Origin: JASLDZ01 sp964235945
GTDB taxonomy: Bacteria > Pseudomonadota > Alphaproteobacteria > Caulobacterales > Caulobacteraceae
Reading direction: 5' to 3'
Length of the DNA: 64,000 nt
Assembly (NCBI GenBank): GCA_964235945.1
Contig: CAXSDV010000009.1
Span: forward strand, 1 to 64,000
This document shows, piece after piece, positions 25,742 through 34,661 of this stretch (its first letter is position 1; each line of letters starts with the position of its first letter). A program made the position numbers and the translations under genes. The notes under the pieces were generated by a model, which ran no database searches, had not been told where the DNA came from, and saw only the letters and a program-made list of their open reading frames with translations.

Positions 25742-27704
25742 TCGCGGCGTAGGCGTAGACCGCCAGGGGCACGCCGAAGAAGGCGAGCAGCGCCAGCCAG
25801 GCGGACGGGGTGGCGAAGCCCTCGCCCACCACCGCCAGCGGCTCCCCCTTGCCGGTGGCGGTGATCAGCAGGGCGATGAACACTTGAAAGATGCTCTCGC
25901 CGACGATCAGTCCCGAAGCCGCCAGCACGCCGAAGCGTTTGATCCTTTCACCCACTTCGCCGCCCAGCCGGTCGGCGCGGCGGTCGAACAGCCAGCCGAG
26001 CAGTGCGCCGGCGATCACCGGCGTGGTGATGGCGGACGGCAAGTAGATGGCCAGCGCCACCGCCAGCGGCGGCAGGGACAGGCGGGCGGTGGTCCGCCGC
26101 AGGGTCTCGTCCGCCGCCACCAGCACCGCGCCCACCGCCACGCCGATTCCCAGCAGCGTCCAGTCCAGGCTGCCCTCCACCACGCCGCGCGCCAGGGTGG
26201 ACATCAGGTTGGCCTGGGGGGCGGGCAGGGGGGTGCTGGCGATGGCGTGGTTGTTCGCGCCCACGAAGCCGAAGGCGTGGTTCATCAGGTCCAGGATGGG
26301 CGGGATCACCGCCGCCCCCGCCAGCACCCCGACCAGTAGCGCCACCTGCTGGCGCCAGGGCGTGGCGTCCACCAATTGCCCGGTCTTGAGGTCCTGCAGG
26401 TTGTCGTTGGCGATGGTGGCCACGCACAGCAGGATGGAGGTCACGAACAGGATGAAGGCGGTCAGGGCGTGGGCGGCGTCGGGCGACAGCGATCGCCCCG
26501 CCAACCCGCTCAGCACGGTGGCCGCGCCCAGCACCGACAGGATGGCGAGGCCCGAGACCGGGCTGTTGGACGAGCCGATCAACCCGGCCATGTAGCCGCA
26601 CACCGCCGCCACCAGGAAACCGGCCAGGGCGATGTAGAGCACCCCCGCGGCCACCAGCGGGAGCATGGCGGGGCCGAGCGCGGTGCCGTGCAGGAACACC
26701 GCCAGCAGCACGGCCATGGGCGGCAGGGTCGCCAGGGTGATCAGCCCCACCACGGGCAAGGGCAGGTCGCGCTCCTGCCGCGCCACTTCGGACCCGTCGC
26801 CGCGCGACATGGCGCGCGAGGCCCGCAGCGCCGAGGCGAGCCCGCGGCCGACCGGCACGGCCAGCTTGCCGAGCGTCCAGACGGAGGCGGCCCCGATGGC
26901 GCCCGCCCCGATCAGCCGCACCTTCTTGCTCCAGATCGCCGACGCGACCTGCGAGGCGGAGCCCACGACCTCCGGGTGGAGGTGGACGAGCCAGGGCGTG
27001 GCCACACCCCAGGTCAGCACCAGCCCTACCACGAAGGCGAGCCCCACCGCCGGCCCCACCAGGTGGCCCACGCCGAACAGGGCCAGCGACATGGAGCCTC
27101 CCAGCCCCGTGGCGGTGGTGCGCGTCGGCCGCACGTAGGCCCCGACCTCGGCGGCGAACAGCTTGGTCGCCACCACCAGCGCGGTGGCGGCCGAGGCGAG
27201 GCTGGACACCAGGAGCGTCATCGCGCCCGCGCCGCCCTCCGACGATCCGCCCTGCTCGGGCGAGGCGGCCATGCGCAGCACCTCGGCGGCCGCGACGCCC
27301 TCGGGGTAGGGCAGGGGCGAGTCGGTCACGAGCGCCCGGCGCAGGGGGATGGTGTAGGTCACGCCCAGCACGCCCCCGAGCGCGCACACGCCGAAGGTCG
27401 CCCAGAACGGGAAGCCCGACCACCAGCCGACCATGACCAGCCCCGGCAGCACGAAGATCACCGACGACAGGGTGCCGGCGGCCGAGGCCACCGTTTGCAC
27501 GATGTTGTTCTCCCAGATGGTCGAGCCCTTGAAGAGCTTGAGCACCGCCATGGAGATCACCGCGGCGGGGATGGAAGAGGCGAAGGTCAGCCCCACCCGC
27601 AGGCCCAGGTAGACGTTGGCCGCGGTGAAAACGGTGGTGATCAGCGCGCCCAGGACGAGGCCGCGCAGGGTGAGCTCGACGCGGGCGTCGCGCGGTGTGG
27701 GCAT
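25722..27704 (-). CDS. OPT family oligopeptide transporter
   Basis: A 660-residue inner-membrane protein with about sixteen hydrophobic segments. Typical OPT elements are TLRGLVLGALITTVFTAANVYLGLRVG at the start, SMAVLKLFKGSTIWENNIVQT, LPYPEGVAAAEVLR and GLIGSSNSPVSGL. Prokaryotic members import small peptides or, in the related YSL branch, metal chelates; the substrate here is unknown. It is preceded by a 164-bp stretch and the M61 peptidase gene on the same strand, a suggestive but unproven link between peptide uptake and peptidase. Confidence 0.93.
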   Translation of the reverse strand: MPTPRDARVELTLRGLVLGALITTVFTAANVYLGLRVGLTFASSIPAAVISMAVLKLFKGSTIWENNIVQTVASAAGTLSSVIFVLPGLVMVGWWSGFPFWATFGVCALGGVLGVTYTIPLRRALVTDSPLPYPEGVAAAEVLRMAASPEQGGSSEGGAGAMTLLVSSLASAATALVVATKLFAAEVGAYVRPTRTTATGLGGSMSLALFGVGHLVGPAVGLAFVVGLVLTWGVATPWLVHLHPEVVGSASQVASAIWSKKVRLIGAGAIGAASVWTLGKLAVPVGRGLASALRASRAMSRGDGSEVARQERDLPLPVVGLITLATLPPMAVLLAVFLHGTALGPAMLPLVAAGVLYIALAGFLVAAVCGYMAGLIGSSNSPVSGLAILSVLGAATVLSGLAGRSLSPDAAHALTAFILFVTSILLCVATIANDNLQDLKTGQLVDATPWRQQVALLVGVLAGAAVIPPILDLMNHAFGFVGANNHAIASTPLPAPQANLMSTLARGVVEGSLDWTLLGIGVAVGAVLVAADETLRRTTARLSLPPLAVALAIYLPSAITTPVIAGALLGWLFDRRADRLGGEVGERIKRFGVLAASGLIVGESIFQVFIALLITATGKGEPLAVVGEGFATPSAWLALLAFFGVPLAVYAYAARLARRS

Positions 27705-27830
27705 GGACGGGTCCCCGGCGCCCGGGGGCGCGATCCTCCAGGGCTAACGGTCAAGCCCGCTGCGGTAAAGCCGTCGGCCCTGCGGCGCCTTACCGGGCCG
27801 GGCCGGTGCCGGGCGCGTGCGGACGAGAGG

Positions 27831-27863
27831 GGCCCCGCCCCGGCGCGCGGCCGGAGCGGGGCC
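27831..27863 (-). terminator. GC-rich hairpin after the M61 peptidase gene
   Basis: GGCCCCGC at 27831-27838 and GCGGGGCC at 27856-27863 form an 8-bp stem immediately downstream of the peptidase stop on the minus strand. There is no T tract. It may slow read-through into the OPT gene or mark the transcript end. Confidence 0.3.
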
Positions 27864-27868
27864 GGGCG

Positions 27869-29788
27869 TCACTTCTTCTCGGCGTAGATCGCGTCCAGCG
27901 AGGCCGCGCCCTTGGCCACCTTCTCCAGGTGCGGGTAGCGCAGCCCGCCGTGGTAGTCGATCTTCACCGTGCGGAAGCGGTCCTGGGACTTGACCAGGAG
28001 CTCGATGGGCGCGGCGCCCGTCTTGGCCGCGGTGACCGCCGCCTTGAGCACGTCGCCGTCGTAGGCCGTGCCGTTCACCGCCACGACCTGCACGCCCGTG
28101 GCCAGCCCCGCCTTGAAGGCCGGGCCGTCCCACAGCACGTCGCCCAGCGTGGCTTCCTTGCCGACGGTCAGGCCCAGCGAGTAGGTGAGGTCCACGTACT
28201 TGCGCTGGCTTTCCGCCTGCTTCCAGATCTCCGAGGGCGTGTCGGTGTAGACCAGGGCGTAGCCGCCGCGCTTGATCCCGTCGAGCGGAGCGCCCGGGCC
28301 GTGGCCGTAGAGGCGGGTGTTCAGGAAGGTCGCCCAGTCGTAGGGCGTGACGCCGTTGAGCGTGTTCACCACGTCGTCGAAGGTGTAGGTCTTGACGATG
28401 TAGCTGCCGTTGTTCACGCCGAAGAAGGCGCGGGCGAAGTCGTCCAGGCTCTTCTTGCCGCCGGTGCGTTCACGGATCAGCGTGTCGGCGTCGAGCCAGA
28501 TGAGCTGACCCTCGGAGTAGTAGTCCTCCGACCGCTGCCAGGAGCGCCAGGGTTCGGGCCGGCGGTTGGCGATGATCGGATCGTTGACCGTGTCCTGCAT
28601 CTGGCGCCAGGCGCGGCCGACCCGGACATCATAGGTGGCGGCGGTGGAGGCCATCTCGTCCAAGAACTCCTGGCGGTTCCACAGGCCCGCGCGGGCGGCC
28701 AGGATGTAGCCCCAGTACTGGGTCTGGCCCTCGTACACCCACATCAAGCTGTCGCGCATGGGCACGTTGAAGTTGGGCGTGTACAGGTCGGCGGCGCGCC
28801 GGAACTTGCCGTTCCACGAGTGGGTGTACTCGTGCGCCAACAGGTCGCGCCCGCCCGGCGTCTTGTCCCACTCGGTGAAATAGTTGGCCCCGCGACCGTC
28901 CTCGCTGGACCGGTGGTGCTCCAGGCCGATGCCGCCCATCTTCTCCGACAGGGAGAGCAGGAAGTCGTAATGGTCGTAATGATGCGACCCGTACAACTTA
29001 TAGGCTTGTTGGATGAGATTGCGGTGTATGCGCAGTTGTTCGGGCGAGACCACGAGCTGTTCAGGCTTGTCGGCCACCATGTCGAGGTGGACGGGCGCGA
29101 TCCCGCCGGGGTCGAGGTCCAGCCGCTGGAAGTAGCGGCCCGCCATGATCGGCGAGTCGACCAGAGTGTTCAGCGGCACGGGCTTGAAGCTGGTCACGCC
29201 GGCCACCGCCGGGCCGGTCGGCTCCAGCGCGGTGCCCACGCCCCAGCCCTCGGCGAAGCGCACGCTGGGCTCGACGGTGATGTCGCGCGAATAGTAGCCC
29301 GCCGGGTAGAGCACCACGGTGTTCCACTCGAGGTTGACCATGTCGGGCGTCACCTCGACCCGGCCCTGGTTGGGGGCGGTGGGCGACAGGTGCTGGAACT
29401 CGAGCTCGATCGCGGTGACGCCCGCGGGCACGTCGATGTGGAAAGCGGTCATCTCGACGGGATCGCGCCGCCACTCGAGGCGCTGGCCGCCGGCGTGGAC
29501 GATCAGGCCCGCGAACAGGTCGATGGGGCCGGACGGCGAGTGATTGCCGGGCAGCCACTTGGGAAACAGCAGCGTCATCGGTCCCGGCTTGGCGACGGGC
29601 ACCGTCTCGCGCACGCGGAAGATGCGGTGGTCGGTGTCGGTGGCGTCCACCATCAGGCGGATCGCGCCCGGATAGGCCTGGTCGCGCGGAGCCTCGATGG
29701 GCGGGGTGGGCGGCGCGGGTTCGGGCTGGACGACGGCGCCCGGCGCGCCCTGCAGGGCGGCCAGGAGGGCGAGGGCGGCGATGGGCAA
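27869..29788 (-). CDS. Secreted M61-family metallopeptidase with PDZ domain
   Basis: A 639-residue protein with a short hydrophobic N-terminus (PIAALALLAAL, probable cleavage near GAPGA), so likely periplasmic. The zinc site is HEYTHSW (HExxH) around residue 323, with the third ligand Glu expected in MWVYEGQTQYWGYIL. GGIGLEHHRSS upstream is typical of M61 glycyl-aminopeptidase-like enzymes. The C-terminal 120 residues, around LTVGKEATLGDVLWDGPAFKAGL, form a PDZ domain. The start is a TTG with GGAG ten bases upstream; a downstream start cannot be excluded. It probably trims peptides in the envelope. Confidence 0.92.
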   Translation of the reverse strand: MPIAALALLAALQGAPGAVVQPEPAPPTPPIEAPRDQAYPGAIRLMVDATDTDHRIFRVRETVPVAKPGPMTLLFPKWLPGNHSPSGPIDLFAGLIVHAGGQRLEWRRDPVEMTAFHIDVPAGVTAIELEFQHLSPTAPNQGRVEVTPDMVNLEWNTVVLYPAGYYSRDITVEPSVRFAEGWGVGTALEPTGPAVAGVTSFKPVPLNTLVDSPIMAGRYFQRLDLDPGGIAPVHLDMVADKPEQLVVSPEQLRIHRNLIQQAYKLYGSHHYDHYDFLLSLSEKMGGIGLEHHRSSEDGRGANYFTEWDKTPGGRDLLAHEYTHSWNGKFRRAADLYTPNFNVPMRDSLMWVYEGQTQYWGYILAARAGLWNRQEFLDEMASTAATYDVRVGRAWRQMQDTVNDPIIANRRPEPWRSWQRSEDYYSEGQLIWLDADTLIRERTGGKKSLDDFARAFFGVNNGSYIVKTYTFDDVVNTLNGVTPYDWATFLNTRLYGHGPGAPLDGIKRGGYALVYTDTPSEIWKQAESQRKYVDLTYSLGLTVGKEATLGDVLWDGPAFKAGLATGVQVVAVNGTAYDGDVLKAAVTAAKTGAAPIELLVKSQDRFRTVKIDYHGGLRYPHLEKVAKGAASLDAIYAEKK

Positions 29789-29882
29789 GACGGGGGAACT
29801 CCGACGAACGCGGCGGGAACGGCGCCGCTCGCGAGTCGGAGCGTAAGCCCCGCCCGCTATTCGTCAAAGGTTATGTGACGTC

Positions 29883-31487
29883 CTAACGATGCGGGCCGAC
29901 GGGCTCCGGGTCCGACCCTCCGCCCAGGGCGCGGTAGAGCGTCACCAGGTTGGCCGCGCGGATCAGGCGCGCGCTGATCAGCGTCTGCTGGGCGCCGGCC
30001 AGGTTGAGCTGGGCGGTCAGTGTGTTGAGGAAGGTGTCCGCCCCGCTGGCGTAGCGGGCCTGGGCGAGCTTCAACGAGCCTTGCGTCGCCCCCACCAGCC
30101 GCTCCTGGGAGGCGATCAGCGCGTCCACCGTGCCGCGCTGGGCCAGGGCGTCGGCCACGTCGCGGAAGGCGGTCTGGATCGCCTGCTCGTAGGCGGCCGT
30201 GGCGGCGTCGCGCTGGGCCCGGGTGAAGGAAAGGTTGGCGCGGTTCCTGCCATAGTCGAAGATCGGCAGGCTGAGGTTCGGGCTGAAGCTGTAGGTGCCG
30301 GTGCCCGCCCCGAACAGCTGATTGAGCGAGAGGCTGGTCGTACCGCCCGAGCCGGTGAGCGACAGGGTGGGGAAGAAGGCCGCGCGCGCGGCGCCGATGT
30401 CGGCGTTGTCCGCGCGCAGGATGTGTTCGGCCTGGAGCACGTCCGGCCGGTCGAGCAGCACGGCGGAGCTCAGCCCGGCGGGCGCTTCGGGCTGGGTCAG
30501 GAGCGCGTCGCCCAGCCCGCCCGGCAACAGGTCGGCGGGCACGGGGGCGCCGACCACCAGGGTCAGCGCGTTGAGGTCTTGCGCGCCCTCGGTGAGATAG
30601 GTCTGCACGTTGGAGCGCGCGGTCTCCAACGCCGTCTGCGCCTGCTGCACGTCCAGCAGGGAGGCGATCCCGCCGTTGAAGCGGTCCTGGTTGACCTTGA
30701 GCTGGGCTTCCTCCGCCTTGACCGTGTCGCGCTCGGTCTTCAGGCGCTGGGTGTCGGCCGCCAGGGTCAGGTAGTCGGTGGCCACCTCGGCGACGATGCT
30801 GATCTGGGTGGCGCGGCGGCCCTCGCGGGTGGCGAGGTATTGCTCATAGGCCGCCTTGGTCAGGCTGCGCACGCGGCCGAACAGGTCCAGCTCGTAGTCG
30901 GTGAAGCCGAGGTCGGCGTCGTAGATGCGGTAGGAGCCGGCGATCCCGGTCGTGCCGATCCCGCCGCCCAGGCCGCCCCCTCCGGTGACCACCCCGCCGG
31001 TCCCGCCCGTGCCGGTTCCCGTGCCGCCGACGCTCGTCCCGCCGGCGCCCGTGCCGCCGGCGCCCGTAGACGCTCCGCCGGTGGAGGTGCCCGCTCCCGT
31101 GCCCGTCGCCGCCGAGCCTGAGATCCCGTAGCTGGACGAGCGGCCCGTGGTGAAGCCCGCGCCGGCGTTGACCGTCGGCAGAAGGTCGGCGCGCTGCACC
31201 CGGTACTGGGCGCGCGCCTCCACGATCTGCAGGGCGGCGGTGCGCAGGTCGCGGTTTTCGCGCAGGGCCAGGGCCAGCACCTGCTTCAGCTTGGGGTCGA
31301 CGAAGAAGTCTCCCCAGGCGATGCGGGCGGTGGCCGCCCCGTCGCCGGCGGCCGGAGCGTAGGCCTCGCCCGTGGGGAAGGCGGGCGTCACCGGCGGGGC
31401 GGGACGCTGGTACTTGGGCTCCAGCGTCAGGCAGCCGGCGAGCGCGGTGGCGGCGAGGAGGACGGGAAGGACACGGAGGGCGCGCAC
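29883..31487 (-). CDS. nodT: NodT-family outer-membrane efflux lipoprotein with Gly/Thr-rich insert
   Basis: A 534-residue outer-membrane channel of the OprM/NodT family, completing a tripartite RND pump. The lipobox is LAGC with acyl-Cys at 19, followed by LEPKYQRPAPP. Typical helices are RENRDLRTAALQIVEARAQY and NQDRFNGGIASLLDVQQAQ. DVLQAEHILRADNADIGAARAAFFP precedes the second repeat. Residues 121-181 are an inserted tract of almost only Gly, Thr, Ser and Ala, in the position of the first extracellular loop of the barrel. The start is GTG. It begins 3 bp after the acrB stop, as third gene of the acrAB-nodT operon. Confidence 0.93.
   Translation of the reverse strand: MRALRVLPVLLAATALAGCLTLEPKYQRPAPPVTPAFPTGEAYAPAAGDGAATARIAWGDFFVDPKLKQVLALALRENRDLRTAALQIVEARAQYRVQRADLLPTVNAGAGFTTGRSSSYGISGSAATGTGAGTSTGGASTGAGGTGAGGTSVGGTGTGTGGTGGVVTGGGGLGGGIGTTGIAGSYRIYDADLGFTDYELDLFGRVRSLTKAAYEQYLATREGRRATQISIVAEVATDYLTLAADTQRLKTERDTVKAEEAQLKVNQDRFNGGIASLLDVQQAQTALETARSNVQTYLTEGAQDLNALTLVVGAPVPADLLPGGLGDALLTQPEAPAGLSSAVLLDRPDVLQAEHILRADNADIGAARAAFFPTLSLTGSGGTTSLSLNQLFGAGTGTYSFSPNLSLPIFDYGRNRANLSFTRAQRDAATAAYEQAIQTAFRDVADALAQRGTVDALIASQERLVGATQGSLKLAQARYASGADTFLNTLTAQLNLAGAQQTLISARLIRAANLVTLYRALGGGSDPEPVGPHR
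30945..31127 (-). repeat. Low-complexity tract encoding the Gly/Thr insert of NodT
   Basis: The DNA is built from irregular copies of GCCGGCGCCCGTGCCGCC-like units. It encodes about 61 residues with repeated GTG, GGT and GAGG patterns. Such tracts change length by replication slippage, and short reads may also misjudge their length. Confidence 0.75.
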
Positions 31488-31490
31488 GGG

Positions 31491-34400
31491 TCAGGTCTCC
31501 GCCGTGTTGGCGTCGTTGATCTCGTCGGCGGGGGTGTGCTTGACCACCTTCGGCTTGAACGTCCGCTCGACGAGCACGAAGAACAGCGGCACGAAGAAGA
31601 TGGCGAGCACGGTGGCGGAGATCATGCCGCCGATCACGCCGGTGCCGATGTCGTTCTGGCTGCCCGAACCCGCCCCGGTCGACACGGCCAGGGGCGAGAC
31701 CCCGGCGATGAAGGCCAGGGAGGTCATCAGGATCGGCCGCAGGCGCAGGCGCGCCGCCTCCAGCGCCGCGTCGAACGCCTTCTTGCCCGCCCGGCGCGCG
31801 CCCTCGGCGAACTCCACGATCAGGATGGCGTTCTTGGCCGTCAGCCCCACGGTGGTGAGCAGGCCCACCTGGAAATAGACGTCGTTGGACAGGCCCCGCA
31901 GCGTCGCGGCGATCACCGCGCCCACCACCCCCAGCGGCACCACCAGCAGGATGGACACGGGCACCGCCCAGCTCTCGTAGAGCGCCGCCAGGCACAGGAA
32001 CACCACGAGGATCGACAAGCCGAACAGCATGGGCGCCTGCGCCCCGGCGTTGCGCTCCTCATAGGACAGGCCGGTCCACTCGTAGCCCACCCCCGGCGGC
32101 AGCTGGTGGGCGAGGCGCTCCATGGTGTCCAGCGCCGAGCCGGTGCTGAAGCCCGGCGCGGGCTGGCCCAGGATTTCGAACGAGGGTTGGCCGTTGTAAC
32201 GCTCGAGCTTGGCCGGGCCCTTGATCCAGCTCGTGTTGGCGAAGGCGGAGAACGGGGCGAGGGCGCCGTTCGAACCGCGCACGTACCAGTGGTCGAGATC
32301 CGACGGCTTGGAGCGGTACTGGTCGTCTCCCTGCATGTAGACGCGCTTGACGCGTCCGCGGTCGACGAACTGGTCGACGTAGGAGGAGCCCCAGCCGGTC
32401 GCGAGGGTGTCGTTGATGTCGGCGATGGACAGGCCCAGCGCGGTGGCGCGCGGCTTGTCGATGTCCACCTTGAACTGGGGCGTGTCCGGCAGGCCGTTGG
32501 GCCGCACCGCCACCAGGCCCGGCTCCTTGGCGGCCATGCCCAGCAGCATGCCCTCGGCGGCGGCCAGCCGTTCGTGGCCGATGTTCGCCTCGTCCTTCAG
32601 CTCGAAGTCGAAGCCCGTGGCGTTGCCCAGTTCCTGCACGGAGGGCGGGATGACCGTGAACACCTGGGCGTCGCGGATCTTGCTGAAGGCGGCCATGGCG
32701 CGTCCGGCGATGGCGGGCGCGTGATTTTTGGCCCCCTTGCGTTTGCTCCAGTCCTTCAGGTGGATGAAGGCGAGGCCCGCGTTCTGGCCCTGGCCGTTGA
32801 AGGAGAAGCCGGCCACGGTGAACATCCCGTCCACGTCGTCCTTCTCGTCCACCAGGAAGTGGTGCTCGACCTGCTTGAGCACCGCCAGGGTGCGGTCGAA
32901 GGTGGCTCCGGGCGGAAGAGTGACGAGGGTGAAAGCCGAGCCCTGGTCCTCGTCGGGCAGGAAGCCGGAAGGCAGGCGCAGGAACAGGAAGGCCAGCACG
33001 CCCAGCACCGCCGCGTAGACGATGACGGAGGGCGCCCACCCCCGGATCATGCGCTTGAGCCCGCCCTCGTAGGCGCGCACGCCCCGGTCGAAGGTGCGGT
33101 TGAACCAGCCGAAGAAACCGCGCCGCGCCTGGTGCTCGTTGGCCTTCAGCAGGGTCGCGCACAGGGCCGGCGTCAGGAACAGCGCCACCAGCACCGAGAG
33201 CACCAGAGCCGAGACGATGGTCACGGAGAACTGTCGGTAGATCACCCCGGTGGAGCCGCCGAAGAAGGCCATGGGCAGGAACACCGCCACCAGCACCAGC
33301 ACGATGCCGACCAGGGCGCCGGTGATCTCGTCCATCGACTTGATCGCCGCCCGCTTGGGATCGAGGCCCTCGGTGGTCATCAGACGCTCGACGTTCTCGA
33401 CCACCACGATGGCGTCGTCGACCAACAGGCCGATGGCCAGCACCATGGCGAACATGGTGAGGGTGTTGATGGAGTAGCCGGCCACCGCCAGCACGCCGAA
33501 GGTGCCCATCAGCACCACCGGCACGGCGATGGTGGGAATCAGCGTCGCCCGCCAGTTCTGGAGGAAGACGAACATCACCACGAAGACCAGCGCGATGGCC
33601 TCCAGCAGCGTCTTGATCACGTCCTCGATGGAGAGCTTGACGAAGGGCGTGGTGTCGAGCGGGAAGGTGTACTTCACGTCCGGCGGGAAGGCCTGGGACA
33701 GCTCCGCCACGCGCGCCTTCACCGCGTCCGCCGTCTTCAGCGCGTTGGCCCCCGGGGCGAGCTTGATGGCGAAGCCGGCGGCGGGGTGCCCGTTGTAGCG
33801 CACGTCGTAGACGTAGCTGTCCTGGCCGAGCTCCACGTGGCCGATGTCCGAGATGTGCACCAGCGAACCGTCGGGGTTCGTGCGCAGGATGATGTCGCTG
33901 AACTGCTGGGGGGTCTGCAGGCGGGTCTGCGACGTGATGATGGCGTTGAGCTGCTGGCCCGGAGGGGCGGGGGCGCCGCCGATCTGGCCGGCCGCCACCT
34001 GGGCGTTCTGCGCGAGGATGGCCTGCCGCACGTCGCCCACGCTCAAGGCGTAGTTATTCAGCTTGTACGGATCGAGCCAGATGCGGATGGCGTACTGGCT
34101 GCCGAACACCAGGGTGTCGCCCACCCCCGTCACGCGGCTGAGCGGGTCCTGCAGGGAGGACGAGATGTAGTCGCCGAGGTCGCCGGTGTTGTGCGCCCCG
34201 TTGGTCGAGTACAGGCCCATGACCAGCAGGAAGTTCTTGGCGGCCTTCGCCACCACCAGACCCTGCTGCTGCACCACGACGGGCAGGAGCGGGGTGGCGA
34301 GCTGCAGCTTGTTCTGGACCTGCACCTGGGCGATGTCGGGATTGGTGCCCTGGGCGAAGGTCAGGGTGACCGTCACGGTGCCGGAGCTGTCGCTGGTCGA

Positions 34401-34637
34401 CGACAGGTACTCCAGGTGGTCCAGCCCCTTCATCTGCTGTTCGATGATCTGGGTGACCGTGTTCTCGAGCGTCTGGGCCGAGGCGCCGGGGTAGATGGCG
34501 GTCACGGACACGGCCGGGGGCGCGATGGGCGGGTACTGGGCGATCGGCAGGCCCAGGATGGCCAAGCCGCCCGCCAGCATGATGATGATGGCGATGACCC
34601 AGGCGAAGATCGGCCGCTCGATGAAGAATCTGGACAT
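31491..34637 (-). CDS. acrB: RND multidrug efflux transporter, AcrB/MexB type (HAE1)
   Basis: A 1048-residue inner-membrane pump, the usual HAE1 length. It begins MSRFFIERPIFAWVIAIIIMLAGG and has the TM4 proton-relay aspartates in LLVDDAIVVVENVERLM. It also has SGFLPDEDQGSAFTLVTLPPG, and LTTVGLTAKNAILIVEFAEG with the TM10 Lys. The porter domains contain RLQTPQQFSDIILRTNPDGS and MQGDDQYR. All features of a functional hydrophobe/amphiphile exporter are present. It stands between acrA and nodT and is expected to be under the divergent TetR regulator. Natural substrates are not deducible. Confidence 0.97.
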   Translation of the reverse strand: MSRFFIERPIFAWVIAIIIMLAGGLAILGLPIAQYPPIAPPAVSVTAIYPGASAQTLENTVTQIIEQQMKGLDHLEYLSSTSDSSGTVTVTLTFAQGTNPDIAQVQVQNKLQLATPLLPVVVQQQGLVVAKAAKNFLLVMGLYSTNGAHNTGDLGDYISSSLQDPLSRVTGVGDTLVFGSQYAIRIWLDPYKLNNYALSVGDVRQAILAQNAQVAAGQIGGAPAPPGQQLNAIITSQTRLQTPQQFSDIILRTNPDGSLVHISDIGHVELGQDSYVYDVRYNGHPAAGFAIKLAPGANALKTADAVKARVAELSQAFPPDVKYTFPLDTTPFVKLSIEDVIKTLLEAIALVFVVMFVFLQNWRATLIPTIAVPVVLMGTFGVLAVAGYSINTLTMFAMVLAIGLLVDDAIVVVENVERLMTTEGLDPKRAAIKSMDEITGALVGIVLVLVAVFLPMAFFGGSTGVIYRQFSVTIVSALVLSVLVALFLTPALCATLLKANEHQARRGFFGWFNRTFDRGVRAYEGGLKRMIRGWAPSVIVYAAVLGVLAFLFLRLPSGFLPDEDQGSAFTLVTLPPGATFDRTLAVLKQVEHHFLVDEKDDVDGMFTVAGFSFNGQGQNAGLAFIHLKDWSKRKGAKNHAPAIAGRAMAAFSKIRDAQVFTVIPPSVQELGNATGFDFELKDEANIGHERLAAAEGMLLGMAAKEPGLVAVRPNGLPDTPQFKVDIDKPRATALGLSIADINDTLATGWGSSYVDQFVDRGRVKRVYMQGDDQYRSKPSDLDHWYVRGSNGALAPFSAFANTSWIKGPAKLERYNGQPSFEILGQPAPGFSTGSALDTMERLAHQLPPGVGYEWTGLSYEERNAGAQAPMLFGLSILVVFLCLAALYESWAVPVSILLVVPLGVVGAVIAATLRGLSNDVYFQVGLLTTVGLTAKNAILIVEFAEGARRAGKKAFDAALEAARLRLRPILMTSLAFIAGVSPLAVSTGAGSGSQNDIGTGVIGGMISATVLAIFFVPLFFVLVERTFKPKVVKHTPADEINDANTAET

Positions 34638-34661
34638 GTGACCCGTTTCCGGTCTTCGCCG

